DNA of 64,000 nucleotides from BCD1 sp942492125 (GCA_942492125.1 CALODM010000039.1:1-64000), one strand, 5' to 3'; numbered from the stretch's first letter, positions 48,101-57,168 are shown. Translations and numbers: made by a program. Notes: a model not told the origin generated them from the letters alone.

Positions 48101-49520
48101 GGAAGGCAAACTGGCCTATCATTGGCCCGGTGGTGCTTGGTGGTGGAACTCCGGACTTGTTGTTCCTGAAGATGAATGGTCTTATGTGGCTATGGTAGTT
48201 ACACCTTCGGGTGTAACCCTTTACGTTAATGGTGTAGGGGCAACCCACAATTTCTCTGCCGGTATGGTCGATTTGGGTACGATGAAACTGGGCAGTTATA
48301 AAGGCTGGAGCAGCCGGAATTTTTACGGGGATATGGATGAAGTTTGTATTTACGACAGAGCTTTGAGCCAGGATGAGATCAGAGAATTAATGCACCTGAC
48401 CCGGGTGCCTGGAGCCGATGCCAGCCTGATCCATTATTACCAGTTTAATCGTGCTTCAGGAATTGTGACCGACCGTTCCGGAAACCTCCATGCCACCCTC
48501 GCAAGTGGCGCAATCAGAACCCTCTCTACAGCTCCGGTCGGCGGCGGTACAAGTCATCGTATGACCGTAAATAACGGAGGTTCAAAGGTTTTTACAGGAA
48601 CCGATATTACGCTTGAATTTCCTGCTTTTGGAATTTTTCCTGACGGGGAACTGGTGGTTAGCAAGCTGGAGGTAAACCCCGATCATCCGGTTGGACCTCA
48701 GCCTACCCCCCAGAAGCGTTACTGGATTGTAAATAATTACGGTGCTAATGACAGCTTTTCTGAATTGGAAAGTATTAGGTTCGACAACCTTCCAGGCATT
48801 GCAACCGCCAATGGTGGAAGCGAGTATAAATTGCATAAAAGGGCTTCTACCGCTCATGGTGATACCTGGAGTCCGGAACTGGATTTTGCGGATCAGGCCA
48901 CGACAACCAGCCTCACCTTCGGATCTGGTAACGGAATAACCGGTTTTAGTCAATTTGGAATCAATAAAGGCACCGTGGTATTACCTGTTGAACTGGTGGA
49001 TTTCCGAGTAGAGAAAACGGGGATCAAAACTGCCTTGTTGAAATGGGTATCTGCGGCGGAAATTAACAGCAGTTATTTTGAAGTTCAGCGCAGTCGTAAT
49101 GGGGTGGATTTTGAATTCCTCCATACCGTAGAAGCAAAAGGGAATGCATTCCAGGGAGCGAGTTATTTGCTGGAAGATGAGAAACCCTTTGCCGGGACAA
49201 CTTATTACCGGCTGAAAATGGTGGATATGGATGGCACATTTGGCTGGTCGCCGGTAAGGAGCATTCTTATAAACGGTTTGCCGGGGAAGATTATGGTTTA
49301 TCCGAATCCATTGAGCGGCAGTCGTCAGTTGCAGGTAGTCAGTATTTTTGAAGAAGACCTGAAGCTCCAATTGTTTGACAGTTCCGGGAAGTTTGTGAGG
49401 TCGGCCGTACTGCGTGGCGGTGCCGGTCAGGTGGATTGCAGTAATCTGGCAGAAGGTATTTACTTTTTCCATGTATCTGGAAGTTCCTTCATGAAAAACG
49501 GATATATAGTAGTGGATTGA
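45129..49520 (+). CDS. Giant secreted BNR-repeat / PKD / LamG protein with T9SS domain
   Basis: 1463 residues, intact. Signal peptide ending LHLANAQ, then a large region of BNR/sortilin-type repeats (GGLFKTTDKGLNW, LYKTVNGGSSW, IYRSDDAGESW, VWKTTNGGSNW, VFKSTNGGTSW), probably two propellers of sialidase-like fold. A PKD domain (about 850-930; VGTYTVSLTVNNPGG) and a LamG/concanavalin-like domain (about 945-1090; FSAWVKPNGTQPDYSG...MDEVCIYDRALSQDEI) follow, then the T9SS linker and sorting domain (IMVYPNPLSGSRQL). Likely a surface or released carbohydrate- or protein-binding factor. No sialidase catalytic residues were confirmed. Confidence 0.9.
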   Translation: MFLFKYHRLLVVSFCAFLHLANAQNTPILQQSIQRSERYLPAPKYPELFKTIPLITDSSPEWIRLLYSESPNYFDITNAYDAYYANHDFIKNTHTQNYRFFCRIVSTEHYYDNTGQVYIPNAMEISEQEAFLKEKYDAILERQGMNSRSGNWTSIGPFETFDTDGTTYKSSQVNVYAIDQCASNPNVLYAGAEGGGLFKTTDKGLNWVAISEEMDLGGIGAIEVDPNNENIVFMAQGNRLYKTVNGGSSWNIIDDITSLNITDISINPANANVILTAGNKGLKRSIDGGQSWVTILSDKCWDIELKTDDPNTVFVAKSNPSVVRTEIWKSTDNGQTFTARTTGWYQPIGGVAASNGGARIGVTDADPNRIYVILLGNEDDNIDDNNYIGIYRSDDAGESWYTPYDGDGNGSPDNEPGGPYSEDHWCFTHFGLTTTGYNQGFYDLAIDVSDTDPDKFLVGSLNLFKSEDGGVTYAAWGGYQCHNCGSGYRHPDIQEIEINGSDVWVTSDGGIDYYNANLDYQTSRTKGINGSAYWGLGQGWNEDVVTGGRYHNGNGAHYEGYPFGQYLALGGGEAATGYVNQGENRKVYHSDISGKLLPPTITGGVTNITNYSLFPNQHYISNWKSEIVPDPRSWNTLYLGNANKLWKSVDGGSSFTVIGTFGTNTEEKVLGIEVCRNNPDVIYAVQQINGGGKVWKTTNGGSNWTSLLLPAATKEMYISVSGSDEDEIYLALDNGYSNANKVFKSTNGGTSWTNISDPIFNGEWPKAIQVQDGTNGGVYLVTTKKVYYRNNSTGWQLYSDGLPARVNYEGFLPFYRDEKVRFATENKGIWESDFYEPSNPVAQPMVDKTDGFCTRDTFYFEDYSIRKAGASWSWSFSPAPQWVNSTNTRNPKVVFGAVGTYTVSLTVNNPGGASSSKTITDMITISAECDADQVPGSAMQCTNSGDYANVPDMNLTTNTITFSAWVKPNGTQPDYSGIVMNDGTTAGFNFREGKLAYHWPGGAWWWNSGLVVPEDEWSYVAMVVTPSGVTLYVNGVGATHNFSAGMVDLGTMKLGSYKGWSSRNFYGDMDEVCIYDRALSQDEIRELMHLTRVPGADASLIHYYQFNRASGIVTDRSGNLHATLASGAIRTLSTAPVGGGTSHRMTVNNGGSKVFTGTDITLEFPAFGIFPDGELVVSKLEVNPDHPVGPQPTPQKRYWIVNNYGANDSFSELESIRFDNLPGIATANGGSEYKLHKRASTAHGDTWSPELDFADQATTTSLTFGSGNGITGFSQFGINKGTVVLPVELVDFRVEKTGIKTALLKWVSAAEINSSYFEVQRSRNGVDFEFLHTVEAKGNAFQGASYLLEDEKPFAGTTYYRLKMVDMDGTFGWSPVRSILINGLPGKIMVYPNPLSGSRQLQVVSIFEEDLKLQLFDSSGKFVRSAVLRGGAGQVDCSNLAEGIYFFHVSGSSFMKNGYIVVD

Positions 49521-49701
49521 CGGAAAACTGTTTACGGTAGGTGGTTGACAAATGACGATCAGTGGGAGGTAAAGATTTAACAGGCTTATGGGGAGAATCT
49601 ATCTTCAGTCTTTGTTTTTTGGTCAATCGTCTACCTTGGCAGGTACTTGCTTTTATTCAAAACAAGGCTTTAAAACAACGCATGGGCGTTTAATTTCTTC
49701 G

Positions 49702-49709
49702 TATCTTTG
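49702..49709 (+). promoter_or_regulatory. Candidate -7 box (TATCTTTG) for riboflavin synthase
   Basis: Exact TAnnTTTG match, 26 bp before the start codon. A clear -33 TTG was not found. No FMN riboswitch was recognised. Confidence 0.5.
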
Positions 49710-49734
49710 TAGTTCACTCAACAATACAAGGTTC

Positions 49735-50331
49735 ATGTTTACAGGCATCATAGAAACACTGGGTAAAATTGACAAAATAGAACGTGAAGGAACCAATATA
49801 CACATCACTATTGCCTCTTCGGTTTCTTCAGAGTTGAAGGTTGATCAAAGTGTGGCTCATGACGGCGTCTGCCTCACGGTGGTAGCGCTGGGAAAAGGCA
49901 CGCACACGGTAACAGCCATCAAAGAGACCCTTGACCGTACCAACCTTGGTTTTTGGAAGCAAGGGACTCTTATCAATATCGAAAGAGCGATGAAAGCCGG
50001 CGGCAGACTCGATGGCCATATGGTACAGGGGCATGTTGATATGACTGCTGAGTGTATCGATGTCATTGAACAAAACGGTAGCTGGGAATTTTCTTTTCGC
50101 TATAAACCAAGTCCGGAGCATTTTCTGGTGGACAAGGGATCTGTCTGCGTTAACGGCGTGAGCTTAACGGTCGTGTCTCCTGTGGATGATGTTTTTAAAG
50201 TGGCGATCATCCCATTCACTTTTGAGCATACCAATTTCCAGGACATTGAAGCAGGGACAACGGTGAACCTGGAATTTGATATCATAGGAAAATATATTGC
50301 CAGATACGCTGAGTTGTACTTTAATAAATAA
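49735..50331 (+). CDS. ribE: Riboflavin synthase, alpha chain
   Basis: 198 residues from ATG 49735, chosen because the conserved N-terminus MFTGIIETLG starts there; the frame is open 49 codons further up without homology. It shows the internal duplication typical of the enzyme: two lumazine-binding halves, with CLTVV (first half) and GVSLTVVSP (second half), plus GRLDGHMVQGHVD. It makes riboflavin from two molecules of dimethyl-ribityllumazine in the cytoplasm. Other rib genes are not in the window. Confidence 0.96.
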   Translation: MFTGIIETLGKIDKIEREGTNIHITIASSVSSELKVDQSVAHDGVCLTVVALGKGTHTVTAIKETLDRTNLGFWKQGTLINIERAMKAGGRLDGHMVQGHVDMTAECIDVIEQNGSWEFSFRYKPSPEHFLVDKGSVCVNGVSLTVVSPVDDVFKVAIIPFTFEHTNFQDIEAGTTVNLEFDIIGKYIARYAELYFNK

Positions 50332-50335
50332 CCTA

Positions 50336-50370
50336 AATTGTGGGTTAGAGGTTTCAAGTTACTTGTTTCG
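50336..50370. repeat. Partial copy of the 13844-13986 dispersed repeat
   Basis: TTGTGGGTTAGAGGTTTCAA followed by GTTACTTGTTTCG resembles one arm of that element, just after the riboflavin synthase stop. Confidence 0.5.
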
Positions 50371-50413
50371 TTAAACAGTACCTTGAATTAAATAATCACC
50401 ATTTATATACCTT

Positions 50414-51190
50414 ATGGAAAAAATCGGTTTGGTGCTTTCTGGGGGAGGTGTCCGTGGGATGGCGCATATTGGCATATTACAGGCCCTGGAAGAAAATGGC
50501 ATAGCAATCCATGCCATTGCCGGAGCCAGCGCCGGAGCACTGGTTGGAACGCTTTATGCTGCCGGACTTTCACCTAAAGAAATTCTGAAGTTTTATGAGG
50601 AACATAACCTCTTTAATGTTTCCTATTACAACCTGGGGGGTGCCGGAATTTTCAATTCAGTCAAATACCAGGATTATTACAAAAAGTATATTCCACAGAA
50701 CAGTTTTGAAGCTTTAGAAAAAAAACTCTACATATCCACAACTGATCTGGAACAAGGAAAGTCGGTTATTCACAGTTCCGGAGAATTATTGTTGCCGTTG
50801 GTAGCTTCGGCTTCATTACCGCCTATTTTTTCACCGGTTGAAATTGATAACAGACTTCATGCCGATGGCGGGATATTAAATAATTTCCCTGTGGAGCCAC
50901 TCCGGGAAACCTGCGACAAAATCATAGGAAGTTATGTCTCTCCCATCAAACCCCTGAATAAGAAAGATCTCAAGTCAACGACTCAGATATCTACCCGATC
51001 CATGTCATTGGTTTTATATGCCGCTGTTCGTCAAAAATACCATCTGTGCGATGTGGTGCTGGAAATTGAAAATCTGGATACCATTAATATTTTAAACCAA
51101 CGACAGATCAAGGAAGCTTATGACATCGGGTATCAAAAAGCACAGAAGGAAATGAAAAGTATCCTGAAAGCCCTGGCACCAATAAGTTAA
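50414..51190 (+). CDS. Patatin-like phospholipase
   Basis: 258 residues. Oxyanion loop GGGVRG (10-15), nucleophile GASAG (37-41, Ser 39) and the catalytic Asp in HADGGILNN. No signal peptide, so cytoplasmic, like the RssA/YchK group. Patatins hydrolyse acyl esters of lipids. Stand-alone; no cyclic-nucleotide defence partners nearby, so no CBASS role is claimed. Confidence 0.93.
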   Translation: MEKIGLVLSGGGVRGMAHIGILQALEENGIAIHAIAGASAGALVGTLYAAGLSPKEILKFYEEHNLFNVSYYNLGGAGIFNSVKYQDYYKKYIPQNSFEALEKKLYISTTDLEQGKSVIHSSGELLLPLVASASLPPIFSPVEIDNRLHADGGILNNFPVEPLRETCDKIIGSYVSPIKPLNKKDLKSTTQISTRSMSLVLYAAVRQKYHLCDVVLEIENLDTINILNQRQIKEAYDIGYQKAQKEMKSILKALAPIS

Positions 51191-51265
51191 ACGTTCCTTT
51201 CTAATCTTAATGTTCATACCTTTATACCATTGAATCACTTTTTAAAACAATAAAATCTGCAAGCT

Positions 51266-52276
51266 ATGAAGATCTTTACCACTTTTTTATTTTTTTTATT
51301 GACGCTTTCTTTCGTGGAAATTCAGGCACAGGGCGATTACCCTTATGCGTTTTCGACTTTCCAGGAAGCTTATACGGACCTTCAGGACCCTGTGATACTA
51401 ACGGATCAGTTTTGGGATGATTTTGACGCTCAGACTTATGAATTCCCACTTGGTTTTGAATTCACCTTTTTCGATCAGGTCATATCTTCTGTTTTTATAG
51501 GAGAATTTCTTGCTGAAGTTTTATATACCCAACAAAACGAGATGGGTAATGCTAATCTTATGCTGCCCTATAACGGTGACCTTATGGCCAGAATTGATAA
51601 TATGGGCAACGTTCTTTCTTCCATCAGTTATAAAGTGGAAGGGGAACCCGGAAGTCGTATTATGAAAGGTCAATTTAAGGATGTAGGCTTTTATAACGAT
51701 GATGAGGGAGGGAGCTATATCAATTTCCAGTTTTGGATGTACGAATCAGATGGAGCTATTGAGTTTCGGTACGGCCCCAGTAATCTTACTTATCCGTTGG
51801 AATACCTCCTGGATGATGAGACAGGCCCTTTTGTTGGTCTTTTAAATGGTTTTAACGAAGATCTGGAGGAATTTGGCGATTTGTACATGTTGTCAGGAGA
51901 CCCGGCCAATCCTGAATACATTTATCTGGACGGGCTGGAGGACGAAGAATTTCCTCCAACCCTTAACGGGCAGCCCGTTGATGGCACCGTTTACAGGTTC
52001 GGACCGGAAATTATAAATAATTTGAATAAAACACCTGAATTTTTAAACATCAAAGTGTTTCCAACCATAACAGCTCGTTCATTGAATATCGAAGGGATTC
52101 CTTTTGAAGAGATTACTTATTCCATATTGGATCTCAGTGGAAAAACCCTTTTGAAGCCATCGAGACTTCAGGGGAGTTCTATTGATGTGAGTGGTCTGAA
52201 CCCGGGAATGTATCTGATTCGATTTGCTGAAAATGGTCAAATGTTCCATTCAGAAAAATTCATCAAAGGCCATTAA
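51266..52276 (+). CDS. Secreted protein with T9SS sorting domain, unknown core
   Basis: 336 residues. Signal peptide (FLFFLLTLSFVEIQAQ), a beta-rich core with FPLGFEFTFFDQ and YINFQFWMYESDGAIEFRYG, resembling domains seen in other T9SS cargo with no catalytic motif. It ends in a short sorting domain (IKVFPTITARSLNIEG...HSEKFIKGH) where the usual PNP is PTI. Acidic overall. Exported; function unknown. Confidence 0.8.
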   Translation: MKIFTTFLFFLLTLSFVEIQAQGDYPYAFSTFQEAYTDLQDPVILTDQFWDDFDAQTYEFPLGFEFTFFDQVISSVFIGEFLAEVLYTQQNEMGNANLMLPYNGDLMARIDNMGNVLSSISYKVEGEPGSRIMKGQFKDVGFYNDDEGGSYINFQFWMYESDGAIEFRYGPSNLTYPLEYLLDDETGPFVGLLNGFNEDLEEFGDLYMLSGDPANPEYIYLDGLEDEEFPPTLNGQPVDGTVYRFGPEIINNLNKTPEFLNIKVFPTITARSLNIEGIPFEEITYSILDLSGKTLLKPSRLQGSSIDVSGLNPGMYLIRFAENGQMFHSEKFIKGH

Positions 52277-52290
52277 AACAACTGTTGTGT

Positions 52291-52322
52291 AAAACAACTC
52301 ACAGATTTTCTTGTTGTTTTTA
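52291..52322 (+). terminator. Terminator after the T9SS cargo gene
   Basis: AAAACAAC pairs with GTTGTTTT (52313-52320), loop 14 bases, followed by TTA. It lies immediately before the next promoter. Confidence 0.6.
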
Positions 52323-52325
52323 TGC

Positions 52326-52333
52326 TATCTTTG
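52326..52333 (+). promoter_or_regulatory. -7 box (TATCTTTG) giving a possibly leaderless mRNA
   Basis: Exact TAnnTTTG box whose last G is five bases before the A of the ATG at 52338. With the usual ~4-7 nt from box to start site, transcription would begin at or next to the start codon. The -33 region is not clear. Confidence 0.5.
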
Positions 52334-52337
52334 CAAC

Positions 52338-52745
52338 ATGGAAAGTAAAATACACATCAAAAATATATGGAAAAGCTTTGCGGCGCTCGCATTGCTTGGT
52401 GTGTATTTTACCTTTCTGACGTTCCAGAACATTGGTTTTGTAATGGAACATAAGGATCACGTCCACGAGATCTGTACCCCTGAACTCGAACTTGATTCCT
52501 GTCACCGCCATGTTTTTCACCATGATAATATCGAGGGTTGTGATCACAAGGATCACATTCACCCGCCAAAGGATCAAAAGAAAGTTCTGACGGCTGTTGT
52601 ATCCCCTCATGGCTTACCCGAATTTGTTTTTCCGGAGGTTTTTGCTTCAAAAGCTGAAACGTCAAATATATTTGCAGAACACCAATTAATACTCGATCGA
52701 TTTTATCTCTCCAGCTATTTCAGAGGCCCTCCTGCTCAAGTCTGA
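52338..52745 (+). CDS. Histidine-rich membrane-anchored protein, probable metal binding
   Basis: 135 residues from ATG 52338. One N-terminal membrane span (FAALALLGVYFTFLTFQNI), then a short domain packed with His, Asp and Cys (EHKDHVHEIC, CHRHVFHHDN, CDHKDHIH), and a C-terminal tail without such residues. The motif density suggests zinc, copper or nickel binding in the periplasm. First gene of an apparent operon with a lipoprotein and a ZnuD-like receptor. Similar small His-rich proteins accompany metal-regulated TonB receptors in Bacteroidota (family knowledge; not verified here). Confidence 0.75.
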   Translation: MESKIHIKNIWKSFAALALLGVYFTFLTFQNIGFVMEHKDHVHEICTPELELDSCHRHVFHHDNIEGCDHKDHIHPPKDQKKVLTAVVSPHGLPEFVFPEVFASKAETSNIFAEHQLILDRFYLSSYFRGPPAQV

Positions 52746-52836
52746 CATTTATCTTTTTTCAATTTTCCTTTTTTGATGCACCCACTGACCCCTACGGTTG
52801 GTTGTTGCCCATTATTTATGTTTAAAATTTAATAAA

Positions 52837-53403
52837 ATGCAGACTTTAAATAAATTTCTCCTGCTTGCAGGACTTTCAGCCACTTTTATATTCGCCTCTT
52901 GTGAAAAAGATGACCCGGAAATTCCCAATGAAGAAGAAGTGATTACTACTTTGACTTATACACTCACTCCGGTTTCTGGTGGAGATGTGGTAACCTTGAC
53001 TTTCCAGGATCTGGATGGAGACGGAGGCAATGACCCCATAATTTCAGGAGGCAGCCTGGAGGCTAATAAGGCTTATACAGGAAAATTATCCTTGCTTAAC
53101 GAAACGGAAGATCCAGCCGGAGATATTGGGGAGGAGGTCAAGGAAGAGGATAAAGAACACCAGTTCTTTTTTCAGGTTTCCGCCAACCTAAACCTTACTG
53201 TTATCTATGCAGATGTCGATGCTGATGGTAATCCAGTTGGTTTAGACACAGCCATAAGCACAGGGGAAGCTTCCCAGGGACAATTGACGATCATTCTGCG
53301 TCATGAGCCGAATAAATCAGCTGCAGGAGTGGCCGGGGGTGATGTGACCAATGCCGGTGGGGAAACAGATATTGAGGTGACTTTTGATGTGGATATAATT
53401 TAA
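52837..53403 (+). CDS. Lipoprotein of the metal-uptake operon
   Basis: 188 residues from ATG 52837. Lipobox FIFASC (Cys 22) and an acidic mature domain (CEKDDPEIPNEEEVITTLTYTLTP, LTFQDLDGDGGNDP, YADVDADGNPVG) with Asp-rich loops that look calcium- or metal-binding. It sits between the His-rich protein and the receptor with short gaps (91 and 74 bp), same strand. Probably a surface-exposed or periplasmic partner of the receptor. Confidence 0.8.
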   Translation: MQTLNKFLLLAGLSATFIFASCEKDDPEIPNEEEVITTLTYTLTPVSGGDVVTLTFQDLDGDGGNDPIISGGSLEANKAYTGKLSLLNETEDPAGDIGEEVKEEDKEHQFFFQVSANLNLTVIYADVDADGNPVGLDTAISTGEASQGQLTIILRHEPNKSAAGVAGGDVTNAGGETDIEVTFDVDII

Positions 53404-53477
53404 GCCAAATAAATAGGGAGCAGGGATCGAAGGACACATGTTACCGGATCCCTGCCTTTTCAAACCCGACTATACCT

Positions 53478-55787
53478 ATGAGAATCCAAACACTGATTGG
53501 ATTGTTTTTCTTTTTACCATTTTTTTCTTTTGCTCAGGAATGCAACCTGTCCATTACTGGCCATATAAGGGATATGGGTACGAATATTCCTTTGGAATAT
53601 GCTACCTTATTTTTGGAAGAAACCGGCTTTGGAGCCATTTCAGATTCTCTTGGATTTTACAGGGTTGAAAATATTTGTGAAGGAGAATATCATATTAATT
53701 TAACCCATATTGCCTGTGATCCCAGACAAATATTTTTCAATATTACGAAGGATACGGTGATCGATCTTTACCTGAATCATCATTTCGAGTTATTGGATGA
53801 AGTAGTGGTTCATGGGAGCCGGGAAGAAAATTCCACCCAGGAGAGTAACTCCATAAGCCGGGAAAATATCACTTCACAAAGTAATAAGAATTTGTCTGAT
53901 ATCCTGGAGCAGGTCGTCGGTGTTAGTGTGCTTCGCAGCGGAAGTGGTATTTCAAAACCGGTAGTACATGGGATGTATGGCAACCGGGTAGCTATCCTTA
54001 ATAATGGTATCCAGCAGGCAGGGCAGCAATGGGGAAACGATCATGCCCCGGAAATTGACCCCTTTGTGGCGGATCACCTTTCTGTGGTCAAAGGGGTAGG
54101 AGCGCTTGCTTACGGAGGCAATTCACTGGGCAGTGTCGTACTTGTCGAAACGGAACCGGTTGACGAGGATCCTCATGTGCACGGAGAAGCCAATTATGTT
54201 TTTCAAAGCAATGGTTTAGGCAATACCCTCAATGCAAAGGTTGAAAAAAAAGCCGATTGGGCAGCCTGGAGACTTTCGGGTACTCTGAAAAAGGTTGGCG
54301 ATCATAAAACACCGGATTATTATCTTTCCAATACAGGCAAAACCGAAGCAAATCTGGCACTGCAACTGGAAAAGGATTTTGGCAGAAAATGGTCCTCAGA
54401 ATTTTATTACAGTCTTTTTAATACGGAAATAGGTATTCTGAGAGGTTCACATGTCGGTAATTTGACAGATCTGGAAGATGCTTTGGAAAGAGAGGTGCCC
54501 TTTTTTACCAAGGAATCATTTTCTTATAATGTGGAGGCTCCCAGGCAAAAGGTGAACCACCATTTACTGAAATTGTCGGCTAAATATTTAATTGACGACA
54601 ACAAAGTGTTGACTTTTAAATATGGAGGACAACTTAATCAACGCAAAGAATTCGACGTCAGGAGAAGTGATCGTAGTGACATCCCGGCCTTAAGTCTCAA
54701 TCAGTTAACTCATTTTTTTGACGGGCAATTCAATACGGCTCTTCCCGGGAACCTTTTCCTGAAAACAGGCGTGCAATTTAATTTTACGGACAATACCAAT
54801 GATCCCGAAACAGGTATTCTTCCTCTTATCCCGGATTACCGGGCTTTTCAGACTTCTGCATTTGCGATTGCCAGGAAGGAAAAAAACAGGTTTTTATACG
54901 AGTTGGGCGCCCGGTATGATCTCAAGCAACTTTACGTAGTGACAATTACCCAAAGTTTGCCACATGAGATCGAACGATTTAATTTGTTGTTTCACAACTA
55001 TTCCTTTTCGGGGGGTGTGAAATCCAAGGTTTCTCCCAATTATACCACAAATATAAACCTTGGATATATGCTTCGGGCTCCTGAGGTGAATGAACTGTTT
55101 AGCTTTGGGCTTCACCAGGGAGTGAGCGGCCTTGAAGAAGGAAGCCGAACCCTGTCGCCGGAAAGGTCGGCAAAGTTGCTCTGGTCCAATGACCTGGAGT
55201 TCGGTGAGAAATTATTCATTCAGGCGCTTGGATATTATCAGCGAGTGAGTGATTTTATTTATCTTCAACCGCAGAGCGAATACCGGCTGACCATACGCGG
55301 TGCTTTCCCGGTTTTTGTGTATGAACAAACAGATGCAGAGATATTTGGTGCCGATTTTATGATGAAATACACCCCGGTGGAAGCTATGGATTTTTTGGTG
55401 CGCTATGCGGTAGTCCGCGGAAAGGACCTGACAAATGATCTTTTCCTGATCAATATGCCTTCGGATAATATTTTCGGGCAGGCCACTTATTCCTGGAAGG
55501 GAGGACAGAGGATTCGCGATATAATTTTTCGGGTAAATGGCCAATATGTAGTTCAGCAAAAGAATATCCTGCCGGAGCAGGATTTTGTGCTGCCGCCTGA
55601 TGCATATTTCCTGCTGGGTGCATCTGTCGGAGCTCATGTTAAACTTAAAAATGAATCCTTGCTGAAACTGACCATCAAAGGCGAAAACCTGATGAATAAG
55701 AAATACCGGGATTATTTAAATCGCTTTCGGTATTTTGCCGATGAACCGGGCATAAATGTCAGCTTTAATGTGAATTATACGTTCTAG
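53478..55787 (+). CDS. TonB-dependent outer-membrane receptor, ZnuD-like
   Basis: 769 residues. Signal peptide to FSFAQ, an N-terminal carboxypeptidase-D regulatory-like domain (ITGHIRDMGTNIPLEYATLFLEETG), a plug (LSDILEQVVGVSVLRSGSGISKPVVHGMYGNRVAILNNGI), and a 22-strand barrel ending INVSFNVNYTF. The plug motif GQQWGNDHAPEIDPF is characteristic of the ZnuD group of zinc/heme receptors. It imports a metal or metallophore across the outer membrane using TonB energy. Genomic company (His-rich protein) supports metal uptake. Substrate not proven. Confidence 0.9.
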   Translation: MRIQTLIGLFFFLPFFSFAQECNLSITGHIRDMGTNIPLEYATLFLEETGFGAISDSLGFYRVENICEGEYHINLTHIACDPRQIFFNITKDTVIDLYLNHHFELLDEVVVHGSREENSTQESNSISRENITSQSNKNLSDILEQVVGVSVLRSGSGISKPVVHGMYGNRVAILNNGIQQAGQQWGNDHAPEIDPFVADHLSVVKGVGALAYGGNSLGSVVLVETEPVDEDPHVHGEANYVFQSNGLGNTLNAKVEKKADWAAWRLSGTLKKVGDHKTPDYYLSNTGKTEANLALQLEKDFGRKWSSEFYYSLFNTEIGILRGSHVGNLTDLEDALEREVPFFTKESFSYNVEAPRQKVNHHLLKLSAKYLIDDNKVLTFKYGGQLNQRKEFDVRRSDRSDIPALSLNQLTHFFDGQFNTALPGNLFLKTGVQFNFTDNTNDPETGILPLIPDYRAFQTSAFAIARKEKNRFLYELGARYDLKQLYVVTITQSLPHEIERFNLLFHNYSFSGGVKSKVSPNYTTNINLGYMLRAPEVNELFSFGLHQGVSGLEEGSRTLSPERSAKLLWSNDLEFGEKLFIQALGYYQRVSDFIYLQPQSEYRLTIRGAFPVFVYEQTDAEIFGADFMMKYTPVEAMDFLVRYAVVRGKDLTNDLFLINMPSDNIFGQATYSWKGGQRIRDIIFRVNGQYVVQQKNILPEQDFVLPPDAYFLLGASVGAHVKLKNESLLKLTIKGENLMNKKYRDYLNRFRYFADEPGINVSFNVNYTF

Positions 55788-55929
55788 GGAATGCTTAATC
55801 AAGGTTTTGCCTTTGGGTAGCCAGTGGGCTGAAAGGCGATACCTTGTCGAAGCACAGCAATGGATTAGGAGTGCTAAATTGAAAATGATTTGGCAGCATT
55901 GACCCCCTTTGACCAGCAACCACCAACTC

Positions 55930-56784
55930 ATGAAACTCGTCAAAAGCTTTATCAAATACTTCATTGGAATCATCTTGTTTTTCATCCTTTCCGGACTCCT
56001 GACGATCTCTCCGGTTTTGTTTTTTAATTATTCAACTTCAGCAAATATGTCCTATACCAAGGTTGCACACCGGGGGGCAGCAGCCCTTGCCCCGGAAAAC
56101 ACTCTGGCTGCAGTACAAAAAGGACTTTCCCATAATCCTGACCGAATAGAGATTGATGTGCAGCAAACCAAGGACGGGCAGGTTGTCGTACTTCACGATA
56201 TTACCCTGGATCGGACGACAAACGGTAGTGGGCTGGTCAAGGATTTGACTTTGGCTGAGATAAAAAAACTGAGTGCCGGTAGTTGGTTCTCTGCCGAATT
56301 TGATCAGGAAAGAGTTCCCTTACTTCAGGAGGTATTGAAAGAGATAGATGGCGGTGCTACCCTTGTCGTCGAAATAAAACAAGGTGGGTCTTTTTACCCC
56401 GGGATAGAGGAAAATATTTTAAAAATTATTGATGAGTATGATGCCAGGGACTGGTGTATAATTCATTCTTTTAGTACTCAGGTCATAAAAAAGATACACG
56501 AACTGGATCCGGAGATCAGGGTACATAAATTATTTACCGCAATGCTCCGGTTTACTCCACTCATGAAAGCTGATAGTTGGGAGCTTTTCCGTTTTCAGGA
56601 TTTCCCCTATGTCGATGAATACAGTATTCACTATCGTTTTGCCAATAAAAATATCATCTCAAGGATCCATGCCATGGGTAAAAAGGTGAACGTCTGGACG
56701 GTTAATGACAAAGATATCATTAAAGAATTATTAGCCCTGGGAGTGGACGGAATTATTACAGATCATCCGGAATGGCTGGATTAG
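55930..56784 (+). CDS. Glycerophosphodiester phosphodiesterase (GDPD)
   Basis: 284 residues from ATG 55930; an in-frame TTG upstream is less likely. N-terminal membrane anchor (FIGIILFFILSGLLTISPVLFF), then the GDPD TIM barrel: AHRGAAALAPENTLAA (catalytic His-Arg), EIDVQQTKDGQVVVLHD (metal ligands and second His), and VNVWTVNDKDIIKELLALGVDGIITDHP at the end. It hydrolyses glycerophosphodiesters outside the cytoplasm. Confidence 0.93.
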   Translation: MKLVKSFIKYFIGIILFFILSGLLTISPVLFFNYSTSANMSYTKVAHRGAAALAPENTLAAVQKGLSHNPDRIEIDVQQTKDGQVVVLHDITLDRTTNGSGLVKDLTLAEIKKLSAGSWFSAEFDQERVPLLQEVLKEIDGGATLVVEIKQGGSFYPGIEENILKIIDEYDARDWCIIHSFSTQVIKKIHELDPEIRVHKLFTAMLRFTPLMKADSWELFRFQDFPYVDEYSIHYRFANKNIISRIHAMGKKVNVWTVNDKDIIKELLALGVDGIITDHPEWLD

Positions 56785-57083
56785 GATGAACATGTGTTTA
56801 GATGTTACGTTAAGGTCTGTTCCCATCAATCAGATTGGAGAATGAATTTTTACATCAATTTTTTATGTTGACAAATTTCCCTGCTGTTTCAGCTGTAAGG
56901 AATACTGTAAATATGAAACTATCCTGATTTACTCTTGCGCGGGCATGGTTACCTGGTTTGACTGCACGGGATAATCACATCAGTGGCAAGTTGACAGGAT
57001 ACGAATTCACTTCAGCGAAATTTCAGGAGTCACTTGCCCAATTGAGTACTCCACAGATTAAGTAACCCTCAACCTGAACTAAG
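56785..57083. other. Intergenic region without recognisable gene
   Basis: No ORF with coding character and no known repeat between the GDPD stop and the terminator of the downstream minus-strand gene. Confidence 0.5.
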
Positions 57084-57124
57084 AAAAAAAAACGCCACCT
57101 CCGGCAAAAACTTGCCGGGGTGGC
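57084..57124 (-). terminator. Rho-independent terminator of the C39-like gene
   Basis: On the minus strand, a GCCACC/GGTGGC stem extended by CCGGCAA/TTGCCGG (arms 57094-57107 and 57112-57124) is followed by nine U. It lies about 45 bp past the stop. Confidence 0.85.
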
Positions 57125-57168
57125 ACTCTCTATCCTGTCAAGAATATTTATTTGGTTAGCGCTTTGGT

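Noticed and set aside
50414..51190. Patatin gene as a CBASS-type defence effector
   Set aside because: No CD-NTase, ubiquitin-like or HORMA genes adjoin it; neighbours are ribE and a T9SS cargo gene.
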